A DNA stretch of 64,000 nt from Oceanospirillum sp048270425 (GTDB lineage Bacteria; Pseudomonadota; Gammaproteobacteria; Pseudomonadales; Halomonadaceae), in NCBI GenBank assembly GCA_048270425.1, contig JBLWSY010000014.1, positions 44,233 to 108,232 of the forward strand, given 5' to 3'. The position numbers and the translations under genes were made by a program. How positions within the stretch are numbered: the first letter of the stretch is position 1; the number at the start of each line of letters is the position of its first letter. Under the pieces are notes generated by a model. It searched no databases. It worked only from the letters and a program-made list of their open reading frames with translations, and was not told the origin of the DNA. Below are positions 51,615 through 58,828 of this stretch, piece by piece.

Positions 51615-53468
51615 TTAGTCTGATTTTTTCTTAAACGGCAGGAAGGTTCTCAGTGTCAGAATCTCAAGCTCACCGGCTTTGAGGTCGACGGTATATTCCT
51701 GTCGGATCTTCTGTCCTTTTACAGAAACGCTGTTCAGTGTCACTGTGTGCTGACCGGGTTCGAGCTGCAGGCGCTGCACACGAATATGGTGTGGCAGGGA
51801 CAGCCAGTTTCGGGTATCGGCATTGGTGGTACTGGCGGTCAGCAGCTTACCACCAAGAATACCAAGCGCGCCCATATCTTTTACTGCTTGCTGGGTTACC
51901 AGGTTTCTCAGGGTTTCCCGCGCCATAGCGCTGTTGAGTTCGCTTTGCGCTTCCAGCACCTGCTGTAATAAACCCAGCATCGCCACGGAATCCGCTTTAA
52001 TCATAGGTCGGCTGACGCTACCTGTTGCGGTTGAAACGCTGACCTTAGCTGACTTAAGTGGTGCGTAGGGAATCGGATAATAAGGTACAGCGATGCGAAC
52101 GCCACCATTACCCAGTACATAATCCAGTCCGGTGTCTTCAACCAGAGACCAGACTGGCTGTAGTGTCGTCGCCTGACTGTTAAATAATACACCTTCACTG
52201 TTCAGGATAGAGCCGTCGGAAAAGTCCCGAACAATGTTATACAGCCCTTTGTCTGCGTAAAGCAGGTAAAACCAAGCGGCCTGTTCACGCTGATCCTGTT
52301 TACTGCCAACCGGAACCGGACGCACGACCAGTTGGCGACTGTCGCTGTTAATCATCAGGTGCATATTCAGCACTTTTCGCTGTGGGGACAGGTCAACATG
52401 CTGCAGAATCAGCAGTTCTGCTTTGTCCGGCTGATACGTATAGGCTGCATCAGTCCCGCTATCGGCTTCACCGCCTGAGGTCGTTGTCAGAAGCTGCCCG
52501 GCATTGGTTTTTTCATCATCCGTATTAACGCGGGGTTTCTTTGTATCTGATGCTGCTGAAGTGGATTTTTGTTCAAGATTCTTGGTTTTTACCAGCTGAC
52601 GCCAGCGATCTTCGTAGCCGCCTGCTTTCTGCATGACACGAACAACATCGCTCCAGGCCTGGCGGGTCATCGCCTGATCCAGGCCATACTGCTTGGCATA
52701 GCCTTCCTCATACAGGGTGGCGGAGCGCTGGTAGCTGACACGGGCGTTATCCAGTTCGCCATACTGCTCGTATAGCGCTCCCATCACATAATGGGCAAAG
52801 GCCTGGTCTCTGAATTTAAGCTCATCGGGATTGACCGGATCACCGTTCAGTTGGCGAAATACCTTGGCGATTTTGCTGAAGAGTTTTTCCTGCTCCGATT
52901 TTGCCTGACTGTAATCTCCGGTTTTGAAAACATTTTCATCCAGGATAATCTGAATGCGCCGGTTCTCGACCCGGGCACTGTCGAGCAATGCATTCTGCTT
53001 GCTACCCGCTTTTTGTTGTTGTGCCAGCATGAGGTAGTTGAGCATCTTGGTGTAGTGCAGATAGATGCGTTCGTAAATCTGTCCCTTGTAGGAGGCATTG
53101 CCCGGATGGGTCATGGCGGATGCCAGCCAGTCCTCGGCACTGGTTCGGTAAAGAGAATCGGAAATGCGGTAGGCTTTTTCCAAAAGCGTATTACTGTCCT
53201 GGTAGCGGCCATCAAGGTGCGCGATCATGCCCCGCTCAAGATAGTGCAGTAATCGGTCGCTACCTTTTGATGACAACGTTTTTTTAGCGATCTTGTCCGC
53301 TTCGGCATAGTTTTCGGTGCGCACATCATCCAGCACACCTTGCACGCTGTCGCCGTAGGTGCTGCAACCAGACAGCAAGCCAAGCAGAACCGGTACCAGC
53401 AAATGTTTAATTTTTGGCAAAGAAAGTCGGGACACAAAACAGTGGGTGATTTTTAAGCGGTTAAACAA
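51615..53468 (-). CDS. Large lipoprotein with helical repeats (COG3014-like)
   Basis: A protein of about 617 residues with signal peptide and lipobox LLSGC. The N-terminal half has TPR-like helical repeats (for example NYAEADKIAKKTLSSKG, RYQDSNTLLEKAYRISDS, QYGELDNARVSYQRSATLY), and the C-terminal half is beta-rich. It resembles the COG3014 group, found upstream of LpoB-like and LPP20 genes. Function unknown; surface or peptidoglycan-related by context. Start uncertain: TTG 53468 has GAAGGG before it; GTG at 53492 or 53435 are also possible. Confidence 0.78.
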   Translation of the reverse strand: MFNRLKITHCFVSRLSLPKIKHLLVPVLLGLLSGCSTYGDSVQGVLDDVRTENYAEADKIAKKTLSSKGSDRLLHYLERGMIAHLDGRYQDSNTLLEKAYRISDSLYRTSAEDWLASAMTHPGNASYKGQIYERIYLHYTKMLNYLMLAQQQKAGSKQNALLDSARVENRRIQIILDENVFKTGDYSQAKSEQEKLFSKIAKVFRQLNGDPVNPDELKFRDQAFAHYVMGALYEQYGELDNARVSYQRSATLYEEGYAKQYGLDQAMTRQAWSDVVRVMQKAGGYEDRWRQLVKTKNLEQKSTSAASDTKKPRVNTDDEKTNAGQLLTTTSGGEADSGTDAAYTYQPDKAELLILQHVDLSPQRKVLNMHLMINSDSRQLVVRPVPVGSKQDQREQAAWFYLLYADKGLYNIVRDFSDGSILNSEGVLFNSQATTLQPVWSLVEDTGLDYVLGNGGVRIAVPYYPIPYAPLKSAKVSVSTATGSVSRPMIKADSVAMLGLLQQVLEAQSELNSAMARETLRNLVTQQAVKDMGALGILGGKLLTASTTNADTRNWLSLPHHIRVQRLQLEPGQHTVTLNSVSVKGQKIRQEYTVDLKAGELEILTLRTFLPFKKKSD

Positions 53469-53639
53469 CGTTGATATCCCTTCTGTAAACACGAAGTTTT
53501 AGTGGCTTCGGGCAACCCGACAAAGTAGTAGAAAATAAACTTTAATAGCAAAATAGTTTAGCCCGCTTCTGCGACAGGCAAAAGTCTGATCAACGACGAA
53601 CTGCAGATCCGTTGACCTGGCGTTGATTGGCTGCAACGA

Positions 53640-54626
53640 TTAACGCTGCAGAAAGTTGCGTAAATCCGCCATCCACTGCAGTCGAAGCTCTTCTGTTTCA
53701 TTCACCATATGGTGGCGCATACCGGGGTAGCGTTGGATCTCCACATTGGGGAATTTCTCCTGCAGAGTGACGAGATTATTTTGCCAGTCAACGGTGAGAT
53801 CCTCTTCCCCCTGAAGAATCAGGCAGTTTGCCGATACCGGATCAGCAGCCTCAATCTCGGGAATCCAGCGGGACAGTGCCCGAACCCAGTCAACCGCAAG
53901 ATAGTTGTACTGCAGCGGTTCTTCTTTAAGAAATCGTAGAAAATTGTCATCGTGACTGTTTTTAGAGAAACGGCGTTTTAATCGGCTCATAAAAGGCGAT
54001 AACAGATAGAAACTGATCAGACCCTGTGTCCAGCTCCAGGGCTTGATCAAAGGAGCCATCAGCACGGCTTTGTCGATGGCGAACTCTTCTTTGAATGGGC
54101 TGCGCAATAGCCAGTCAATGATGACAGCACCACCGGTACTTTGTCCCACCAGATTCAGCGGCTTTGTCCGCTGCTGGGCGGTCAGCTGTAAAACCTGCCA
54201 CAGCGCCCTGCTGTATTCATCGAAGGAGATGATAGACGCTCTCGGCCCTGATGAGAGGCCATGCCCCGGCAGATCCACAGCAACCACTTCATAACCTTCT
54301 TCCAGCAGAAAGCGAATCAGATGGGTATAAAGGCCGATATGGTCGTAGTAGCCGTGCAGTAGGTAGAAACAGCCTTTGGCGCTTTCTCTCTGTCCTTCGT
54401 TTTCTTTAAGCGGGGGAGTGAAGATCTGATAGACCACTTCATAAGTGTCCGAGCGGACGCAGCCCCAAAGATGCTCGTCAGCCGGTAATCGGTTTAAGCC
54501 GTAAAAGTCAGAGTAGGTGAGCTTTATACCGTCAATGATCGCTTTGTCGGGGGCTACCTCGGCCAGCAAACTTTTACGCAGATCACTGGCATTAAAAGGG
54601 TCAGCATTCAGTTTTTGTGCGGTCAT
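53640..54626 (-). CDS. Alpha/beta hydrolase (monoacylglycerol lipase/lysophospholipase-like)
   Basis: A 328-residue hydrolase with the nucleophile elbow VGQSTGGAV (Ser), Asp in LQGEEDLTVDW and His in GMRHHMVNE, the standard triad, and HGYYDHIGLY as the oxyanion region. It has no signal peptide, so it acts in the cytoplasm. The sequence style HGLSSGPRAS is similar to lysophospholipase/monoglyceride lipases. The real substrate is unknown. ATG start. Follows the lipoprotein genes by 148 bp on the same strand, which does not prove a joint role. Confidence 0.86.
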   Translation of the reverse strand: MTAQKLNADPFNASDLRKSLLAEVAPDKAIIDGIKLTYSDFYGLNRLPADEHLWGCVRSDTYEVVYQIFTPPLKENEGQRESAKGCFYLLHGYYDHIGLYTHLIRFLLEEGYEVVAVDLPGHGLSSGPRASIISFDEYSRALWQVLQLTAQQRTKPLNLVGQSTGGAVIIDWLLRSPFKEEFAIDKAVLMAPLIKPWSWTQGLISFYLLSPFMSRLKRRFSKNSHDDNFLRFLKEEPLQYNYLAVDWVRALSRWIPEIEAADPVSANCLILQGEEDLTVDWQNNLVTLQEKFPNVEIQRYPGMRHHMVNETEELRLQWMADLRNFLQR

Positions 54627-55051
54627 GGTCGGACGGTTTTCCTGGATCGTTTGGCAGTTCGTTAAAATCGGACTAATGCATCCTACCTCAGATACATCGG
54701 TTATAAAAAAACTCCGGCTGAAAAATCCCTATCTGAGCGGGCAGGTTTTGTGACCTATCCGTCGCAATGGTGTTATTCATTAGGCGTACACCTAGGGACA
54801 AATGCCGTCACTTTCAGGTATCTTTACGGGTCACTGTATGACTTATGTCATGCAGTGCTCCCTCTGAAAGACGGCACATCGGACAGACGGAGTTCCCTAA
54901 CAGGCTGTGAAAAAGCCTGACAGGAATAACAATGGAATCCTGCTTTTCCCACGGCACATGGGGCTGCAACCTGATTCCTGCTAATGACAGCACCTTTTTA
55001 GGTCCCTATTGACCTTTTTAGGCACAACTATAGATAGTAGAGGCACTTTCC
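54627..55051. promoter_or_regulatory. Upstream region of glcB
   Basis: A 425-bp stretch between divergent genes. It contains an AGGCT/AGCCT stem around 54902-54919 and the phased direct repeats listed separately. No additional gene was seen. Confidence 0.4.
54992..55022 (+). promoter_or_regulatory. Phased 11-bp direct repeats upstream of glcB
   Basis: ACCTTTTTAGG occurs exactly twice (54992-55002 and 55012-55022), 20 bp apart start to start, i.e. two helical turns, 30 bp before the glcB ATG. This suggests tandem binding of a regulator on one DNA face. The regulator is unknown. Confidence 0.5.
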
Positions 55052-57223
55052 ATGACTGAACGCGTTCAGATTGGCAACTTAAGTGTTGCAAAAACGCTTT
55101 ACGATTTTATCAACAACGATGCAGCACCCGGCACAGGTGTTGATGTTGCGCAGTTCTGGGCTCAGTTTGATGCGATTGTCCACGATCTGGCGCCTCGCAA
55201 TCGTGAACTGCTGGAAAAACGCGAACAGATTCAGGCTCAAATTGACGAATGGCACCGCGCCCGTAAAGGCCAGGCCTTCGACCTGAACGAATACAAATCC
55301 TTCCTGGGCGAGATCGGTTATCTGCTGCCGGAAGGTGAAGACTTCTCCGTGACGACTGCGAACGTAGACCCTGAGATGGCCACCATGGCAGGCCCTCAGC
55401 TGGTAGTACCGGTAATGAACGCCCGCTTCGCTCTGAACGCGGCTAACGCACGCTGGGGCAGCCTGTACGATGCACTGTACGGCACCGATGCGATCTCTGA
55501 AGAGGGTGGCGCGGAAAAAGGCACCTCTTACAACCCGGTTCGCGGCGCAAAAGTGATCGAATTTGCCCGTAACTTCCTGAACGAAGCCGCTCCTCTGGCT
55601 TCCGGCGACCACTCTCAGGCAACGCTGTACGCGGTTAAAGATGGCGCTCTGGTTGTTACTCTGAAAGACGGTTCCGAAGTAGGTCTGGCGAACGCTGACC
55701 AGTTTGTTGGCTTTAATGGTGCGGCTGATGCGCCTGAGTCTGTACTGCTGGTTAATAACGGCATGCATTTTGAGATTCAGGTTGACCGTACTCACCTGAT
55801 CGGTAAAGACGACGCAGCAGGCGTTAAAGACGTAGTAATGGAGTCTGCACTGACCACCATTATGGACTGCGAAGATTCCGTTGCTGCCGTAGACGCAGAC
55901 GACAAAGTTGTGGTTTACCGCAACTGGCTGGGTCTGATGAAAGGCGACCTGACCGAGGAAGTAAGCAAAGGTGGCACAACCTTTACCCGTCGTATCAACG
56001 GTGACCGCGAGTACACCGGTAAAGACGGTTCCCCGATTGCACTGAAAGGCCGCAGCCTGATGTTCGTGCGTAACGTCGGTCACCTGATGACCAACAACGC
56101 AATTCTGGACAAAGACGGCAACGAAGTACCGGAAGGTATCATCGACGGTATGTGTACCTCTCTGATCGCTCTGCACGATCTGAAAGGTCTGGGTCAGTTC
56201 AGCAACACCACTACGGGCTCTATGTACATCGTTAAACCTAAGATGCACGGTCCTGAAGAAGTGGCGTTTGCTAACGAATTGTTTGGCCGCATCGAAGACG
56301 CACTGGGTCTGGAGCGCTTCACTCTGAAAATGGGCATCATGGACGAAGAACGTCGTACCACGGTGAACCTGAAAGAGTGTATCCGCGCAGCGAAAGATCG
56401 TACCGTATTTATCAACACCGGTTTCCTTGACCGTACCGGTGACGAAATCCACACCTCCATGGAAGCAGGCCCTATGATCCGCAAAGGCGACATGAAAGCC
56501 GCTGCCTGGATCGGTGCTTATGAGAACTGGAACGTGGACGTGGGCCTTGAGTGTGGTCTGAGCGGTAAAGCCCAGATCGGTAAAGGTATGTGGCCGATCC
56601 CGGATCAGATGGCGAACATGCTGGAGGTTAAAATCGGTCACCCGATGTCCGGTGCCAACACCGCATGGGTTCCGTCTCCGACTGCAGCAACTCTGCACGC
56701 TCTGCACTACCACAAGGTTGACGTTTTTGCCCGCCAGGGTGAGATCAAAGTGCGTGGCCGTGCCAATCTGGATGACATCCTGACGATTCCTGTTGAGCCA
56801 AACCCAAGCTGGTCTGCAGAAGAGATTCAGCAGGAGCTGGACAACAACGCACAGGGTATCCTGGGTTACGTTGTACGCTGGGTTGATCAGGGCGTTGGTT
56901 GTTCCAAAGTTCCGGATATCAACGATGTAGGCCTGATGGAAGACCGCGCAACACTGCGTATCTCCAGCCAGCACATCGCGAACTGGCTGCATCACGGTAT
57001 CTGCTCTGAAGAGCAGGTGATGGAAACCATGAAGCGCATGGCCGGTGTTGTGGATCGTCAGAATGCTAACGATCCGACCTACACACCAATGGCACCGAAC
57101 TTCGATGGCGTAGCCTTTGAAGCTGCCTGCAAACTGGTCTTTGAAGGCTCCACGCAGCCAAGTGGTTACACCGAACCGCTGCTGCACGCTTGCCGTCTGA
57201 AGCTGAAAGCACAACAGGCTTAA
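55052..57223 (+). CDS. glcB: Malate synthase G
   Basis: A 723-residue monomeric enzyme that condenses glyoxylate and acetyl-CoA to malate, the second step of the glyoxylate shunt and of glycolate use. Segments typical of isoform G include MTERVQIGNLSVAKTLYDFI at the N-terminus, TIMDCEDSVAAVDADDKV, the conserved Arg in VRNVGHLMTNNAI, MGIMDEERRTTVNL (catalytic acidic pair) and MEAGPMIRKGDMK. Length equals E. coli GlcB (723). ATG start, with phased repeats upstream. No glc genes adjacent. Confidence 0.97.
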   Translation: MTERVQIGNLSVAKTLYDFINNDAAPGTGVDVAQFWAQFDAIVHDLAPRNRELLEKREQIQAQIDEWHRARKGQAFDLNEYKSFLGEIGYLLPEGEDFSVTTANVDPEMATMAGPQLVVPVMNARFALNAANARWGSLYDALYGTDAISEEGGAEKGTSYNPVRGAKVIEFARNFLNEAAPLASGDHSQATLYAVKDGALVVTLKDGSEVGLANADQFVGFNGAADAPESVLLVNNGMHFEIQVDRTHLIGKDDAAGVKDVVMESALTTIMDCEDSVAAVDADDKVVVYRNWLGLMKGDLTEEVSKGGTTFTRRINGDREYTGKDGSPIALKGRSLMFVRNVGHLMTNNAILDKDGNEVPEGIIDGMCTSLIALHDLKGLGQFSNTTTGSMYIVKPKMHGPEEVAFANELFGRIEDALGLERFTLKMGIMDEERRTTVNLKECIRAAKDRTVFINTGFLDRTGDEIHTSMEAGPMIRKGDMKAAAWIGAYENWNVDVGLECGLSGKAQIGKGMWPIPDQMANMLEVKIGHPMSGANTAWVPSPTAATLHALHYHKVDVFARQGEIKVRGRANLDDILTIPVEPNPSWSAEEIQQELDNNAQGILGYVVRWVDQGVGCSKVPDINDVGLMEDRATLRISSQHIANWLHHGICSEEQVMETMKRMAGVVDRQNANDPTYTPMAPNFDGVAFEAACKLVFEGSTQPSGYTEPLLHACRLKLKAQQA

Positions 57224-57249
57224 TCGCCGGTTAGACGCTTAACGCTGAC

Positions 57250-57282
57250 AAAGCCCCGATCCTGAAAAGGTCGGGGCTTTTT
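57250..57282 (+). terminator. Intrinsic terminator after glcB
   Basis: A 10-bp perfect stem AAAGCCCCGA / TCGGGGCTTT with an 11-base loop and a T5 tail, 26 bp after the stop. Confidence 0.92.
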
Positions 57283-57339
57283 GGTTTATAGTCGAGTTCA
57301 ATTAAAAGAGAGCATTACAAAATCCTGAAGGAAGCAAGG

Positions 57340-57918
57340 ATGTCAAAAAACTATAAAGTCATTGATAAAACAGGCCAAATTAAAGCCTCATTCATAAAAG
57401 TAGCCTGCTTTAGAGGCAGTGAGCTAAAAAGTGAAATTAGCGCGCTGAAGTGGTTCATTCTTACGCTTGTTGAGTTTGTCGTAGGTGCAGAGATCTTAGA
57501 AAACATTATTAATTCAGGCTCTGTTCATCCTGAGCATAAGAAAGATGACAGCGATCAATATGGGAATGAGCTACACCTGTCTCTCCATATCCCATCAGGA
57601 TTAATAACCAACCTGCTCAGAAAGCAAACAATTGAGCTCCTTTACTACAAGTTTTATCGCCAATATTTAATTCTTGAGCCTGTAGGCGAACCGATTATAA
57701 ATGATGCTGAAAAACAGATTGATTGCTCTCGAACCCGCTTCCGAGCTCGAAAAAACCTATTCTATGAATTCATAGCATTCCGCAGGGTTTATGATCTATT
57801 TTGGCTGATAGCGAACCTTTCAATCGACGCTATTGTTTTATTGGCAACAACAGACATACAACTTGCGCTTCTCTCTGCCTTCACAATTGAAGCTTTTAGA
57901 CGAATACTGCGCGTATAG
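57340..57918 (+). CDS. Unrecognised AT-rich orphan gene
   Basis: A 192-residue protein I cannot assign. It has a hydrophobic segment around residues 33-55 (WFILTLVEFVVGAEILENI) and another at about 155-180 (DLFWLIANLSIDAIVLLATT). The middle is charged and polar, and the C-terminus is basic. It is possibly membrane-associated. It is clearly more AT-rich than glcB and uses codons such as ATA, TTA and AGA that are rare in the neighbours, so it looks transferred. ATG with GGAAG upstream. Next to a REP-like element and ccdAB. Confidence 0.65.
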   Translation: MSKNYKVIDKTGQIKASFIKVACFRGSELKSEISALKWFILTLVEFVVGAEILENIINSGSVHPEHKKDDSDQYGNELHLSLHIPSGLITNLLRKQTIELLYYKFYRQYLILEPVGEPIINDAEKQIDCSRTRFRARKNLFYEFIAFRRVYDLFWLIANLSIDAIVLLATTDIQLALLSAFTIEAFRRILRV

Positions 57919-57942
57919 CGATGAGTATGGATAAGCAAGCAG

Positions 57943-58088
57943 GTCGGATAAGCGTCATAAACAACACCTGAAGTCACATGGAAAGTGATTGGCGCGCCAT
58001 CCGACATTTCCCGCGATTCATCAAATCAGTCCAAACCGGCAAGACCAGAATGCCGGAAGGCGCGCCCACGGCGCTTTTCCAACCTACG
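57943..58088. repeat. REP-like composite repeat, family copy 3 (inverted copy of copy 2)
   Basis: Contains GTCGGATAAGCG at 57943-57954, GGCGCGCCATCCGAC at 57991-58005 (exact reverse complement of 43038-43052) and a 37-base unit at 58052-58088, which is the reverse complement of 43119-43155 except for one base. The spacers between these parts differ. It lies at the convergent ends of the orphan gene and ccdB. Confidence 0.8.
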
Positions 58089-58120
58089 TTTACGAGGCAA
58101 GGTATCGGGTTTGTGGATAT

Positions 58121-58438
58121 TCAAAACCCTGTTACAGCAAAATCCAGCGATGCGATAATCTCTTCTCTGAGATGGCTTAGAGATCCGATAGGGTCTTTAA
58201 GTTGTTTGACAGGCATTGATGCAATCTGAGGAGTTAGCAGTAAGAGCCGCTCCCCTTCATACACAACTTCCGGCGTTAGCCCCCGCAGCTTTTCATTTTG
58301 AAAATGACTTAGCCGTCCGAGAGGAATAACGATGCGGGTTGCCAGATCAGTCAGAAAGTCATGCTGGATATCCAGCAGATAGGGATAGACGCTATTTGAA
58401 TGGCTGCTCGGGTTTTTATAGATATCAAACTGAGCCAT
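58121..58438 (-). CDS. ccdB: CcdB-type toxin
   Basis: A 105-residue toxin of the CcdB/MazF fold that poisons DNA gyrase in the classic F-plasmid system. Characteristic parts are the start QFDIYKNPS, LLDIQHDFLTDLATRIVIPL, TPQIASMPVKQL and the end DIIASLDFAVTGF-like segment. The F CcdB C-terminal Trp-Gly-Ile is absent, here VTGF, so gyrase poisoning needs testing. It overlaps ccdA by one base (stop/start). ATG start. Confidence 0.92.
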   Translation of the reverse strand: MAQFDIYKNPSSHSNSVYPYLLDIQHDFLTDLATRIVIPLGRLSHFQNEKLRGLTPEVVYEGERLLLLTPQIASMPVKQLKDPIGSLSHLREEIIASLDFAVTGF

Positions 58439-58683
58439 TAGAATGACCTGAATTCATCAGCAAAACAGCCATGTTCCTCCACAAAATCGTTGTAGGCCTG
58501 TATCGCCTTTTTATTCTCTTCCGCCCAGTTTTTCGCTTCCTGCTCGGCCAGCTTTTCCTTCAGCGCCTGCTCTAGGGTGGCTGATAAGTTGATTTGCAAA
58601 TCCTTAGCCTTAACCAGCAAATCACTGTTTAGGCTCAGATTAGTCGCTTTTTTGGGTGCATCGGTGTCGTATAAAGGTTGCAT
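58438..58683 (-). CDS. ccdA: CcdA-type antitoxin
   Basis: An 81-residue antitoxin with an N-terminal ribbon-helix-helix DNA-binding domain (KKATNLSLNSDLLVKAKDL, NLSATLEQALKEKL) and a C-terminal toxin-binding tail (WAEENKKAIQAYNDFVEEHG then FADEFRSF) that matches the CcdA consensus. It would bind CcdB and repress its own promoter. ATG start. First gene of ccdAB; on the chromosome it may be selfish, stabilising or anti-addictive. Confidence 0.93.
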   Translation of the reverse strand: MQPLYDTDAPKKATNLSLNSDLLVKAKDLQINLSATLEQALKEKLAEQEAKNWAEENKKAIQAYNDFVEEHGCFADEFRSF

Positions 58684-58768
58684 GATTCAGACCTTTTTGA
58701 GCTGAGTACAAGTCGATTATGCGCATTGTTATGCGTGTTTTAAATAAGTGTAGTGGTATCCGGACAAT

Positions 58769-58804
58769 AAAAAAGCGATAACACTGGCGTGTTATCGCTT
58801 TTTT
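58769..58804. terminator. Strong bidirectional terminator after the M16 protease gene
   Basis: A 16-bp perfect stem AAAAAAGCGATAACAC / GTGTTATCGCTTTTTT with a TGGC tetraloop, 24 bp after the protease stop on the minus strand. It isolates the protease from ccdAB. Confidence 0.94.
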
Positions 58805-58828
58805 GTACCGGTTTTTCAGTTGTCAGAC

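Noticed and set aside
55079..57214. A 711-codon open frame on the minus strand opposite glcB
   Set aside because: It is an exact antisense shadow of malate synthase G, produced by codon usage, and its translation is His/Gln/Val/Phe-rich without domains.
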